Part shown: positions 26,700-35,235 of the stretch, in pieces
How the letters are laid out: each line of letters opens with the position of its first letter
Numbering within the stretch: position 1 is the stretch's first letter
Assembly: GCF_002979435.1 (NCBI RefSeq)
Contig: NZ_PCOV01000005.1
Span: 1-64,000, forward strand
Origin: Microbacterium sp. MYb66
GTDB taxonomy: Bacteria; Actinomycetota; Actinomycetes; Actinomycetales; Microbacteriaceae
Length of the DNA: 64,000 nt
Direction of reading: 5' to 3'
Position numbers and translations under genes: made by a program
Notes under the pieces: generated by a model
Database searches by the model: none
Told to the model about the DNA's origin: nothing
The model's input: only the letters and a program-made list of their open reading frames with translations

Positions 26700-27479
26700 T
26701 CAGAGGCCGTACCCGCCGTCGACGTCGAGCTTCTGTCCGGTGATGAAGCCCGCCGACGGGGAGGCGAGGAACGCCACGGCGGCGGCGATGTCGCCCGCGG
26801 TGCCGAATCGGCGGAGCGGGATGTTCTGGGTCGCCACCTCGAGCGCGCGCTCATCCAGGTCTCCGGACGCCATCAGTCGGGCGGACATCCCGTCCCAGAG
26901 CATGCCCGGTCCGACCGCGTTCACCCGTACGCCGAAGCGCCCCTCCTCCGCGGCGAGTCCGCGAGCCAGCGCCTCGACTCCGCCCTTCGGCGCGACCGAC
27001 AGTCCGTCGCGCACGGGGTAGCGCCGCGTGCCCGCGCTGGTGACGACGGTGAGCGATCCGGATGCTTCGCGCAGGGCCGGGAGGAAGGCCTTCGCGACCA
27101 CGAAGAAGCCCACCAGGTCGTCGTCGACCTGCCGGGCGAACTGCTCCACCGAGACCTTCGACAGGTGCAGCATCGGCACGTGCGGGCCGGCGGCATGCAC
27201 GACCGTGTGCACGGCGCCGTGCCGCTCCACGAGGTCGGCGGCCAGCGTTGCGGCCCCGGTCTCGTCGCGCACGTCGAGTCGGTGGGCCTCGCCGTGATCG
27301 CCGAGGGCGTCGAGCAGCTCGGGCGACGGCTCGGAGCGGTGGGTGATCGCGACGCGGACGCCCGCGGCGGCGAGGTTCCTGGCGATGGCGGAGCCGATTC
27401 CGCCGGTCCCGCCGGTCACGACGGCGATGCCGGGAAGGTCGCGGAGACGGCGGTTCTCAGAAGTCTGTGCAGTGTCCAT
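26700..27479 (-). CDS. SDR-family protein lacking the catalytic Tyr
   Basis: 259 residues. Rossmann motif VVTGGTGGIGSAIARNL (about 20-36) and the C-terminal TGQKLDVDGGYGL are typical of SDRs, but the YxxxK active site reads SVAPK (Ser at the Tyr place, Lys kept). A FabL-like Y-x6-K alignment also fails, putting Asp there. It could be a non-canonical reductase or a binding protein. Divergent from the ABC importer, with operators D and E in the gap. Confidence 0.8.
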   Translation of the reverse strand: MDTAQTSENRRLRDLPGIAVVTGGTGGIGSAIARNLAAAGVRVAITHRSEPSPELLDALGDHGEAHRLDVRDETGAATLAADLVERHGAVHTVVHAAGPHVPMLHLSKVSVEQFARQVDDDLVGFFVVAKAFLPALREASGSLTVVTSAGTRRYPVRDGLSVAPKGGVEALARGLAAEEGRFGVRVNAVGPGMLWDGMSARLMASGDLDERALEVATQNIPLRRFGTAGDIAAAVAFLASPSAGFITGQKLDVDGGYGL

Positions 27480-27510
27480 GAGCCGGAATCTAACAGGTGT
27501 CCGAATCGTA

Positions 27511-27524
27511 ACCAAGCAATTGAC
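27511..27524. promoter_or_regulatory. KstR2-type operator D
   Basis: ACCAAGCAATTGAC, 8 of 10 positions. The left half is perfect and the wider 20-mer AACCAAGCAATTGACCGGTT keeps the outer GGTT. It lies 31 bp upstream of the minus-strand SDR start. Confidence 0.6.
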
Positions 27525-27564
27525 CGGTTGGGCGTTGCTCGGGGTGTCCGAGTGTGATTTACTA

Positions 27565-27578
27565 AGCAAGCGTTTGGT
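27565..27578. promoter_or_regulatory. KstR2-type operator E
   Basis: AGCAAGCGTTTGGT, 9 of 10 positions, about 40 bp upstream of the ABC importer binding-protein gene. It puts the importer in the regulon. A CTCTAGCGCT decamer follows at 27581. Confidence 0.75.
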
Positions 27579-27618
27579 CGCTCTAGCGCTCTAACTCAAC
27601 GATGAGAGAGGTTCGGAT

Positions 27619-28845
27619 ATGCGGTTCAACAGACTCGCGGCGGTTGCCGCAGGGATCGTGGTCTCGACGATGGTCCTCGCCGGCTGTGCCGGGGATGACG
27701 CGGACGCAGGGAACGGTGGCGGCGAAGGCGGCGGCGACGACCCGATCAAGATCGTGGTGCTGGGCGGCATGGGCGCCGAGGGCATCCTCGCCGACAATGC
27801 GACGACCGCCGTGACGGCCGCCCTGGCCTCCGTCGATGCCGTGAACGACATGGGCGGGATCCTCGACCGCGAGGTCGAGATCACCCACCTCGAGGACAAC
27901 GCCGACCCGACGGTGGCCGTGACGAAGCTGCGCGAGTACATCGCGACCGAGGGCAAGCCCGACCTGGTGATGAACTCCGGTCCCTCGACGATCACCGAGG
28001 CCATGCTGCCGATCCTCACGCAGAACAAGATCGTCTCGTTCAACATCGGACCGACCACCGGATCCGGTGATCCGTCGGTCAACCCCTACAGCTTCGACCT
28101 CAGCGCCTCCGTGCCCGACTACCTCGGCTCGTTCGTCGCCGAGATGGACGACCGCGGCTACGAGGACGTCGCGATCCTGCACGGCTCCAGCGCGTACGGC
28201 GAGCTCTTCGGCTCGCTCGGGGAGACCACCTTCGCCGATGCCGGATTCACCGTGACCGGCAACGAGGGCTTCGACAACGCCGCGCTCGACATGACCTCTC
28301 AGCTCTCGGCGCTCCAGCAGGGCGACCCCGACGTGCTGGTGCTCGACGCTTACGGCGCACCGCTCGGCTACGTGCTCCAGAGCCTGGAGAAGCTCGGCTG
28401 GGATGTGCCCGTGATGGGCAACTCGTCGGTCGCGGCGACCGGTCTCATCGCCACGCCGGCTCCGGACGGAGTGCTCGGCACCGACCAGGTCAAGAACCTC
28501 ACCATGCAGGTGTACTCCAGCACGCAGTACGACCCGGACGACACGAAGGTGAACGAGGCCGTGGAGCGCATGCTCGCCGCCGGTGACATCAAGTCGTCGC
28601 TGATCCTGGCGTACAACTACGACTCGGCGCTGCTCTTCAAGGCCGCCGCGGAGAAGGCCGGCGGAGTCGACGACCCCGACGCCCTGGTCGCAGCACTCAT
28701 CGACCCCGAGGTGCAGAAGGCGGCCGAGACCGCGATCCTGGGCCTCTACGCGTTCGAGAAGGATGCGCACAGCCCGCACGTGGGTCCGGAGCAGTTCGCC
28801 TTCATCCCGCCGGGCGAGCTCGTCAACGGCCAGTTCCAGCCCTGA
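27619..28845 (+). CDS. ABC importer substrate-binding lipoprotein (HAAT/LivK-like)
   Basis: 408 residues. A signal peptide ends in the lipobox VLAGC (Cys about 24), followed by an acidic Gly-rich linker. The mature part is a two-lobed periplasmic-binding type I fold (IKIVVLGGMGAEG, VEITHLEDNADPTVAVTKLREYI, SSAYGELFGSLGETTF, PDVLVLDAYGAPLG). Annotation pipelines would call it branched-chain amino acid binding, but the preceding operator E and the setting point to a carboxylated steroid remnant or similar hydrophobic acid. It is the first of four transport genes. Confidence 0.9.
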   Translation: MRFNRLAAVAAGIVVSTMVLAGCAGDDADAGNGGGEGGGDDPIKIVVLGGMGAEGILADNATTAVTAALASVDAVNDMGGILDREVEITHLEDNADPTVAVTKLREYIATEGKPDLVMNSGPSTITEAMLPILTQNKIVSFNIGPTTGSGDPSVNPYSFDLSASVPDYLGSFVAEMDDRGYEDVAILHGSSAYGELFGSLGETTFADAGFTVTGNEGFDNAALDMTSQLSALQQGDPDVLVLDAYGAPLGYVLQSLEKLGWDVPVMGNSSVAATGLIATPAPDGVLGTDQVKNLTMQVYSSTQYDPDDTKVNEAVERMLAAGDIKSSLILAYNYDSALLFKAAAEKAGGVDDPDALVAALIDPEVQKAAETAILGLYAFEKDAHSPHVGPEQFAFIPPGELVNGQFQP

Positions 28846-28868
28846 CGGCGGCCGGCGCCGTGAACACC

Positions 28869-28908
28869 GCCGACGGCTCGGATCTCGAATCGGATCCGAG
28901 CCGTCGGC
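28869..28908 (+). terminator. Intercistronic hairpin after the binding-protein gene
   Basis: A perfect 16-bp stem (28869-28884 with 28893-28908) and an 8-nt loop between the binding-protein and permease genes, without a T-run. Probably a partial terminator or mRNA-stabilising element that keeps binding-protein levels above those of the membrane parts. Confidence 0.75.
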
Positions 28909-28947
28909 ACACCAAGCCAAAGAAGTGATGGAAGGAACCCGACCGCA

Positions 28948-29805
28948 ATGACCATCATCTGGTCCGGCCTGGCTCTCGGTGCGATCTACGCACTGGTGGC
29001 GATCGGCTACAACATCGTCTTCCTCTCGCAGAAGACCTTCAACTTCGCCCAGGCGGCGCTCATGATGCTCGGCGCGTTCCTCGCGTACGTCGGCATCGTC
29101 GTCTGGGGCCTGCCCTGGTGGCTCGTCGCGATCGCCGCGGCCGTCATCGTCGGCGCGATCGCCGCTCTCGAGGAGCGCATCGCCATCCGTCCGGTCAAGG
29201 ATCCGCACAACCTGCTGGTCACCACCCTCGGCGCCTCGATCATCATGGAGGGCGTCGCCCAGGTGATCTGGGGCGGCGAACCCAAGCGCGTGCCCTTCTT
29301 CATGGGCGACCAGGTGCTGGAGTTCCTCGGCGGCCGGGTCTACCCCGTCGAGCTCGCCCTGATCGTGCTCGTCATCGTCATCGTCATCGTGCTCACGCAG
29401 TACGCCAAGCGGAGCATGACGGGCATCGCCCTGCTCGGGATGAGCGAGAACCGCGAGGCCGCCCAGCTGCGCGGCGTCAACGTGCGCCGCTTCGCCCTGA
29501 TGGCGTTCATCTTCACCGGCGTCCTCGCCGGGTTCCTGGGAGTGTTCGTCGGCCCCAAGACCTATGCGGTCGCGACGCTCGGCGCCTCGCTGGCGCTCAA
29601 GGGCTTCGTGGTCCTCGCGATCGGCGGATTCGGCTCCCTCGGCGGCGTGCTCGTCGGCGGACTGATCGTCGGACTCGCGGAGGCCCTCGCCACGCGCTAC
29701 ATCGGCGCCGACTACGCGGGCCTGACGGTCTTCTTCATCCTCATCGTGATTCTGATGGTCAAACCGACGGGACTCTTCACCCGTCGAGTGGAACGGACGG
29801 TGTGA
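28948..29805 (+). CDS. ABC importer permease (LivH-like)
   Basis: 285 residues, about eight membrane segments, of the branched-chain amino acid permease family. It starts IIWSGLALGAIYALVAIGYNIVF and has the conserved cytoplasmic coupling segment GMSENREAAQLRGVNVRR (about 160-177), then GGFGSLGGVLVGGLIVGLAEAL. It pairs with the permease half of the next protein. Confidence 0.93.
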   Translation: MTIIWSGLALGAIYALVAIGYNIVFLSQKTFNFAQAALMMLGAFLAYVGIVVWGLPWWLVAIAAAVIVGAIAALEERIAIRPVKDPHNLLVTTLGASIIMEGVAQVIWGGEPKRVPFFMGDQVLEFLGGRVYPVELALIVLVIVIVIVLTQYAKRSMTGIALLGMSENREAAQLRGVNVRRFALMAFIFTGVLAGFLGVFVGPKTYAVATLGASLALKGFVVLAIGGFGSLGGVLVGGLIVGLAEALATRYIGADYAGLTVFFILIVILMVKPTGLFTRRVERTV

Positions 29806-29807
29806 CC

Positions 29808-31625
29808 ATGGCTGCTCTCTGGTTGAAACTGCGGGCGATCCCGGGGTGGATCTGGCCCCTCGCCGTCGGTGCCGTGCTGCTCGCGCTCCCGTTCCTCGGG
29901 CTCGGCTACGCCGCGACGCGGCAGATCGAGCTCACCCTCATCCTGGCGCTCATCGTGCTCGGCCTGAACCTGTCGCTCGGCTACGCCGGTGAGTTGGCGA
30001 TGGGCCAGGTCGCGATGTACGCGGCAGGTGCTTACGCTGCGGGTCTGGCCAACAAAGCCGGCGTGACCGACATCTGGCTGCAGCTGCTGATCGGCGGCGG
30101 GGCGGCGCTGGTGATCGGGCTCATCTCCGGTATCCCCGGCCTGCGCCTGGGCAGCTGGTCGCTCGCGATGACCTCGTTCTTCCTGATCCTGATCGTCCCG
30201 GACGTGCTGTCGATCTTCAAGGAGCAGACCGGCGGACGCAACGGCCTGGCCGGCATCATGCCGGCCACCTCGTTCGGCCAGATGATCGACGGCCGCACGT
30301 ACTACCTGATCATCGTCGGCGTCGCCATCGTCGCCTTCGCGCTGATCCGCAACCTCGTCGTCTCGGATCACGGGACCGCCCTGCGAGTGCTCAAGCAGAG
30401 TCCGGTGCTGGCCTCCTCCATGGGCATCTCGGTGTTCCGCGCCAAACTCACGGCCTACGCGATCGGTGCCGTCCCGGCCGGGATCGCCGGCGTGCTGTTC
30501 GCCAACCTCGACCTGTTCATCTCGCCCGAGGCTTTCGCGTTCTCGTTCGCCATGACGGTGCTCGCCGCTTCGATCTTCGGCGGGTCCGCCAGCATCTACG
30601 GCGCCCTGATCGGAGCGGCGGTCCTGCAGTTCGGCATGAACCAGTCGACGAACTTCAGCCAGTTCGGGCTGATCATCTCCGGTGCGTTCCTGCTCATCGG
30701 CGGTGTGGCCTTCACCGGGGGACTCGCGGGGCTTCTGCGCGGCCTCTTGCGGAAGGCCGACAATGCGGCGAAGGCCAAGACCGGAGTGCGTCGGGCGGAG
30801 GCCGCTCCGGCGGAGATCGAGAAGCTCGACGGTGCGCTGCTGCGCACCGAGGGGGTCTCCAAGGCGTTCGGCGGCAACCAGGCACTGTCGAAGGTGTCGA
30901 TCGATGCGGCGCCGGGAGCGGTCACCGCGATCATCGGCCCCAACGGGTCCGGCAAGACGACCCTCCTCAACATGATCTCCGGCTTCTACAAGACGGATGC
31001 CGGCACGATCGAGCTCGACGGGGACTCCATCCAGGGGCTCTCCTCGTACCGGGTCGCCCGTGCCGGAGTCTCCCGCACCTTCCAGACCCCGAACATCCCG
31101 GAGAAGCTGACGGTGTTCGAGGCCGTGGAAGCGGGACGGTACGCCACCGAGCGACCGACCATCTTCGCTTCGGTGCTGCGCCTCCCGACGTTCTGGCGCA
31201 CCCGCAGGGAGAACCGTGCGGCAGCGGAGCGGGCCCTCGCGCTCGTCGGGCTCAGCGCACAACGTGATGAGCCGGCAGACGCGCTCCCGCTCGGCAACCG
31301 GCGCCTGCTCGAGGTGGCCCGCAGCCTTGCGGCGTCCCCGAAGGTGCTGCTCCTCGACGAGGTGGCATCCGGTCTGGACGAGGACGAGCTCGAGGTTCTC
31401 GAGACCCTCGTGAAGAGGCTGCGCGACGCCGGGATGACGGTCATCCTGGTGGAGCACAACTTCCAGCTCGTGCTCCGGGTGGCCGATGACATCTACGTAC
31501 TCGCCCAGGGCGCGGTCATGGCGCACGGCACACCCGAGCAGATCGAGAGCAACCCGCGGGTCATGGAGGAGTACCTCGGTGTCACGGCGGAGACCAATGC
31601 GGCAGGAGGAGGCGACCATGAGTGA
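29808..31625 (+). CDS. Fused ABC permease-ATPase (LivM-LivG fusion)
   Basis: 605 residues, one protein combining two usual subunits. Residues ~1-320 form a LivM-like permease (LNLSLGYAGELAMGQVAMYAAGAY; GISVFRAKLTAYAIGAVPAG). After a short charged linker (about 320-340), residues ~345-595 form a LivG-like ATPase with Walker A GPNGSGKTT (about 383-391), Walker B VLLLDEVASGLD (about 516-527) and the switch His (VEHNF). The ABC signature reads LPLGNRRLLE in place of LSxGQ. Start at 29808, 2 nt after the previous stop. It overlaps the next ATPase gene by 8 nt. Confidence 0.93.
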   Translation: MAALWLKLRAIPGWIWPLAVGAVLLALPFLGLGYAATRQIELTLILALIVLGLNLSLGYAGELAMGQVAMYAAGAYAAGLANKAGVTDIWLQLLIGGGAALVIGLISGIPGLRLGSWSLAMTSFFLILIVPDVLSIFKEQTGGRNGLAGIMPATSFGQMIDGRTYYLIIVGVAIVAFALIRNLVVSDHGTALRVLKQSPVLASSMGISVFRAKLTAYAIGAVPAGIAGVLFANLDLFISPEAFAFSFAMTVLAASIFGGSASIYGALIGAAVLQFGMNQSTNFSQFGLIISGAFLLIGGVAFTGGLAGLLRGLLRKADNAAKAKTGVRRAEAAPAEIEKLDGALLRTEGVSKAFGGNQALSKVSIDAAPGAVTAIIGPNGSGKTTLLNMISGFYKTDAGTIELDGDSIQGLSSYRVARAGVSRTFQTPNIPEKLTVFEAVEAGRYATERPTIFASVLRLPTFWRTRRENRAAAERALALVGLSAQRDEPADALPLGNRRLLEVARSLAASPKVLLLDEVASGLDEDELEVLETLVKRLRDAGMTVILVEHNFQLVLRVADDIYVLAQGAVMAHGTPEQIESNPRVMEEYLGVTAETNAAGGGDHE

Positions 31626-32337
31626 AGTGCTGCTGGAGGTGTCGGGTCTGCAGACCGGCTACGGCGACCTGACCGTCGTTCGCGACGTCTCGCTCACCGT
31701 GCGGGCGGGTGAGATCACGGTGCTGCTCGGTCGCAACGGCGCAGGCAAGACGACGACGCTGCGAGCGATCACCGGGCTGAACAAGGTGTCGGGCGGCAGC
31801 GTCTCCTACCTCGGCGAGCCGCTGACGGATGCTCCGCACAAGCGGGTCGCGCGCGGGATCTCCTACGTGCAGGAGGGCAAGAAGGTCTTCCGCGAGCTCA
31901 CGATCGAGCAGAACCTCATCCTCGGAGGATTCTCCCGGGGCATGCGGAAGCGGGCTCTCGTCTCCTCGGCGGAGGAGATCTACCAGCTGTTCCCGATCCT
32001 GGGCAGCAAGCGCGCCCTCCCCGCGGCGAGCATGTCGGGGGGACAGCAGCAGATGCTCGCGATCGGCCAGGCGCTGATGGCGAAGCCGAAGCTGCTCATC
32101 CTCGACGAGCCGAGTCAGGGGCTCGCACCCGTGATCGTCAAGGAGGTCATGGAGCGGGTCCACGAGCTCAAGGACACCGGCATCGGCATCCTCCTCGTCG
32201 AGCAGGCCGTGCAGGAGTCGGTCGCGATCGCCGACGAGGTGACGGTGATCGAGATGGGTCGCACGACCCTCGCCGGCGCCGCCGCCGACGTGTCGCTCGA
32301 CGATCTGCAGAGGGCCTACTTCGGCGCGGTCGCGTGA
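31618..32337 (+). CDS. ABC importer ATPase (LivF-like)
   Basis: 239 residues. Walker A GRNGAGKTT (about 38-46), signature MSGGQQQM (about 139-146), Walker B LLILDEPSQGL (about 158-168) and a switch in VEQAV, where the usual His is Gln as in many LivF proteins. It is the second ATPase of the importer. The 154 bp after it (32338-32491) hold no gene that I can support. Confidence 0.94.
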   Translation: MSEVLLEVSGLQTGYGDLTVVRDVSLTVRAGEITVLLGRNGAGKTTTLRAITGLNKVSGGSVSYLGEPLTDAPHKRVARGISYVQEGKKVFRELTIEQNLILGGFSRGMRKRALVSSAEEIYQLFPILGSKRALPAASMSGGQQQMLAIGQALMAKPKLLILDEPSQGLAPVIVKEVMERVHELKDTGIGILLVEQAVQESVAIADEVTVIEMGRTTLAGAAADVSLDDLQRAYFGAVA

Positions 32338-32491
32338 GAGCGGGCTCCGCCGGACGACCGCGATCGCGATGGTGCCGTTCGACGAGGTCGACGCCGAGCA
32401 CGCGTTCGCCGAGGGGGAGGGCGACCGCACCGGGCTGAACATCCGAAGCCCGGGAGAACGGGCGCGGGGGCCCCGCGTCGGCGGTCGGGCG

Positions 32492-32977
32492 TCAGGACGC
32501 CGGGAGCGCGGACGCGGTGGGGTAGCCGAGGACGGTGGTCTGTTCGCGGTCGAACGCGGTCGTGACCCGGTGGGCGATGAGCCAGCTGCCCTCGATCCGT
32601 CGGTAGGCCACGTCGTAGAAGCCGCGCATCGCGAGCCGCGGGGCACCGGCATCCTCGGCGTAGTCGCCGTGGAACTCCAGGTGGATGCGGGCCGTCGCAC
32701 GGTCGCCGTCGAACGCGAGCTGCGGCAGATGCAGGAAGTGGATGCCGGCGAACGCGGCATCCGTGCAGAAGGCCTGCAGCGCGGATCGTCCCTGCACGAA
32801 GGTGAGCGGCGGCGCGTCGCCGACCGGACGCGACTGGTAGACGCCGTCCGCGGTGAACAGGCTGCTCCAGGTCTCGCCGTCGCGCTCGTCGAAGGAGCGC
32901 GCGTAGGTCGCCTCCAGCTCGATGATCTCCAGCCGGTCCTCCAGAGCCTGCAGGCGCTCTTCGATGCTTCGGGTCAT
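32492..32977 (-). CDS. NTF2-like/SnoaL-fold protein
   Basis: 161 residues. IIELEATYARSFDERDGETW gives the Tyr-x4-Asp pair of the dehydratase/isomerase pocket. SLFTADGVYQSR and FAGIHFLHLPQLAFDGDRATARIHLEF supply the strand and a His at the expected place. A possible dehydratase acting on a ring alcohol. Last of three coupled genes (SDR, NTF2, NTF2) under operator F; ATG overlaps the stop of the neighbour upstream. Confidence 0.72.
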   Translation of the reverse strand: MTRSIEERLQALEDRLEIIELEATYARSFDERDGETWSSLFTADGVYQSRPVGDAPPLTFVQGRSALQAFCTDAAFAGIHFLHLPQLAFDGDRATARIHLEFHGDYAEDAGAPRLAMRGFYDVAYRRIEGSWLIAHRVTTAFDREQTTVLGYPTASALPAS

Positions 32978-33513
32978 GATCTCCCTTTCGTCCCGGGCTC
33001 GGCGGCCCGTCGTACGCGTTCCCGGCTGGTCGTCGCGGGGTCGTCGGGTCCGCGACGACCGCGTGGTCCGTCGCCCTCCGGCTCACGCAGCCTCCCGGCA
33101 TCCGATCGGGTCCACTCGCGCACGGCCGTTCGTTCGACGATGCGCCAGCCGTCGGCGTCGCGACGCACATGGTCGAGGTAGCGGAAGCCGCTCGTGAAGT
33201 TGAGGGACTCGTCGTCGGACGGCGTGCCCCAGTGCACGGCCGTGCCGTACGTCTCGGCGAAGGCATGGTCGCCGTAGAGCTCGACCCGGTGGTTGCCGAT
33301 GAGGTGCATGGTGCCGTCGAACACCGCGGTTCGCTCGCGCAGCCAGGCCGTGAAGCCGTCGGCCGTGCCGGAGAAGCCGGTGTGGTGGTCGACGCCGTCG
33401 TGCGCGTAGACGCCTCGGACGGCGAGGTAGTCGGCGCGGTCGACCGCCGAGCAGTAGCGCAGGATCAGATCGTGGATCTCCTGGCGGTCCGCGAGCTCGG
33501 CGAGGGTGTTCAT
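32974..33513 (-). CDS. NTF2-like/SnoaL-fold protein with full Tyr-Asp-His set
   Basis: 179 residues. IHDLILRYCSAVDRADYLAV has Tyr and Asp five apart and GTMHLIGNHRVELYGDHAFAETY has two His, matching the active-site layout of scytalone-dehydratase/BaiE-like enzymes. An Arg-rich disordered tail (about 140-179) is unusual. It is coupled by 4-nt overlaps to the SDR upstream and the second NTF2 gene downstream. It is the best dehydratase candidate of the five. Confidence 0.74.
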   Translation of the reverse strand: MNTLAELADRQEIHDLILRYCSAVDRADYLAVRGVYAHDGVDHHTGFSGTADGFTAWLRERTAVFDGTMHLIGNHRVELYGDHAFAETYGTAVHWGTPSDDESLNFTSGFRYLDHVRRDADGWRIVERTAVREWTRSDAGRLREPEGDGPRGRRGPDDPATTSRERVRRAAEPGTKGRS

Positions 33514-34343
33514 GCCTGATCCGGCATGTTCGTCCAGCCGCGGCCCGACGCCTTGGCGTACCAGCCGGACGCGGCGAGTGTCCCGCCGTCCACCGGGATC
33601 GTGTGACCCGTGATGAACGCGGCATCACGAGAGGCGAGGAAGGCCACGACGCCTGCGAAGTCCTCGGGCTTCCCGAAGCGTCCGGCGGGAAGCCAGGAGC
33701 GCAGCAAGGCGGGATCGCGGCCGGCCAGCATCAGCTCGGCCGGGGTCTGCGGTGTGTCGGCGAGATCCGGCGCGATCGCATTGACCCGGATGCCGGACGG
33801 GCCGAGTTCGACGGCCAGGCTCTTCGTGAACGCCGAGACGCCGGCGTTGTATGCCGAGTAGACCGCGTTGCCGGGGATGCCGCGGAACGCCTCGACCGTG
33901 GAGACGTTGACGATGCTGCCGCCGCCCGCCGAGATCATCCCGGGCAGCAGCGCGTGCGTCACGGCGAAGACGTGCCACAGGTTGAGCTCGTGCAGACGCC
34001 GCCACTGCTCGGGTGGGCTCTTGGCGAAGAACGACTTCGCGGGGCGGAAGTCGCCGACGTTGTTGACGAGCACGTCGGCGTGACCGTGATCGCTCTCGAC
34101 CAGGGCTGTGAGGCGGGCGACCGTGTCGTCGTCGGTGATGTCGCCGACGAGGACGGTGCAGCCTCCGCCGTCCGCCTCGATGTCGGCCGCCGTCCGCGCG
34201 GCGGCATCCGCATCGATGTCGACCAGCACGACGTGGTCGCCGTCGGCCGCGAACCGGCGGCTGATCCCGCCCCCGATGCCGAGGGCGCCGCCGGTGACCA
34301 CCACGGTGCGCGGATGCTGCAGAGGAACGTCATCGTGACTCAT
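33510..34343 (-). CDS. SDR-family protein lacking the catalytic Lys
   Basis: 277 residues. VVTGGALGIGGGISRRF (about 15-31) and NNVG are present, but the YxxxK motif reads YSAYN (VYSAYNAGVSAF): the Lys codon is AAC (Asn). The Lys normally lowers the Tyr pKa and holds the ribose, so activity may be changed or lost. The rest, including the C-terminal GHTIPVDGGTL, is full length. First gene of a three-gene operon; divergent from the SDR-thiolase operon across operator F. Confidence 0.85.
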   Translation of the reverse strand: MSHDDVPLQHPRTVVVTGGALGIGGGISRRFAADGDHVVLVDIDADAAARTAADIEADGGGCTVLVGDITDDDTVARLTALVESDHGHADVLVNNVGDFRPAKSFFAKSPPEQWRRLHELNLWHVFAVTHALLPGMISAGGGSIVNVSTVEAFRGIPGNAVYSAYNAGVSAFTKSLAVELGPSGIRVNAIAPDLADTPQTPAELMLAGRDPALLRSWLPAGRFGKPEDFAGVVAFLASRDAAFITGHTIPVDGGTLAASGWYAKASGRGWTNMPDQA

Positions 34344-34350
34344 GCAACAA

Positions 34351-34364
34351 ACCTAGCATTTGGT
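34351..34364. promoter_or_regulatory. KstR2-type operator F
   Basis: ACCTAGCATTTGGT, 8 of 10 positions, in the 73-bp divergent promoter. TAGCAT at 34368-34373 is a likely -10 element for the rightward SDR-thiolase operon, directly beside the operator. Confidence 0.65.
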
Positions 34365-34416
34365 TGGTAGCATGGACAGGTCGGCGCATCGGAGCGCCGC
34401 TCACGGAGGAGGCGGA

Positions 34417-35235
34417 GTGAGCCTGGTCATGGATTTCGCGGGGAAGGTCGTCGCGGTCACCGGGGGCGCTCGCGGGGTGGGCCGCGGCGTGGTCGAGGCG
34501 TTCCTCGATGCGGGCGCCGAGGTCGAGTTCTGCGGCCGCTCCGAGCCGGCGACCCTGCCGGAGCGCGCGGGGCGAGCGGCATCCTTCCGCCCGGTCGATG
34601 TTCGCGACGCCGCTCAGAACGAGGCGTGGATCGCGGGTATCGCGGCACGCCACGGCCGGCTCGACGTGCTCGTCAACAACGTCGGCGGCTCTCCGTTCGG
34701 CCGCTTCGAAGCAGGCTCGCCGCGGTACTTCCAGGCCATCACCGAGATCAACTTCCTCTCCGCCGCAGTCGCGACGAGGGCGGCGTTCGAGCCGCTGCGG
34801 GCGACGTCCGGCAGTGTGATCAACATCACCTCGATCAGCGCCCGTCGCCCGAGCCCCGGCACGGCCGTCTACGGAGCCGCGAAGGCGGCGCTGGAGAGCC
34901 TGACCCGCAGCCTCGCGGTCGAGTGGGCGCCGGAGATCCGCGTCAACGCGGTCAGCAGCGGGCTCGTGCACACCGAGAGCGCGGTCGACCACTACGGCAC
35001 ACCCGAGCAGTACGCCGAGATCGCGCGCACCATCCCGCGGGGGCGGCTCGCCTCGCCCGCGGAGCTCGGCAACGTCTGCGTCATGCTCGCCTCCCCGCTC
35101 TCGGCGCACGTCACCGGCGCCGTCATCCCCGTGGACGGCGGCGGTGAATGGCCCGCCTTCCTGACTCACACCCCGAACGCGGACATCGTGCAGCAGGCCG
35201 ACCGTCTCGACATCACTGGAGGACCCTCATCATGA
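34417..35235 (+). CDS. Short-chain dehydrogenase (Rv3549c-like)
   Basis: 272 residues from GTG 34417, chosen because GGAGGAGGCGGA lies just upstream; the frame is open to a TTG at 34360 beside the operator. SDR motifs TGGARGVGRGV (about 14-24), NNVGG and catalytic S/Y/K (SISARRPSPG, YGAAKAA) are intact, and VDGGGEW closes the fold. It resembles the KstR2-regulon SDR next to the mycobacterial ipd genes (comparison from memory). Overlaps the thiolase start (ATGA). Confidence 0.84.
   Translation: MSLVMDFAGKVVAVTGGARGVGRGVVEAFLDAGAEVEFCGRSEPATLPERAGRAASFRPVDVRDAAQNEAWIAGIAARHGRLDVLVNNVGGSPFGRFEAGSPRYFQAITEINFLSAAVATRAAFEPLRATSGSVINITSISARRPSPGTAVYGAAKAALESLTRSLAVEWAPEIRVNAVSSGLVHTESAVDHYGTPEQYAEIARTIPRGRLASPAELGNVCVMLASPLSAHVTGAVIPVDGGGEWPAFLTHTPNADIVQQADRLDITGGPSS

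Noticed and set aside
23433..27590. CTCTAGCGCT decamer near 23433 and 27581 as a second operator
   Set aside because: Only two clear copies beside operators C and E, and a similar CTCTAGCGCG occurs at about 4517 outside the block; too weak to call.
27619..32337. Branched-chain amino acid transport operon
   Set aside because: The fold supports HAAT family only; operator E and the setting argue against calling the substrate leucine, so no liv symbols were given.
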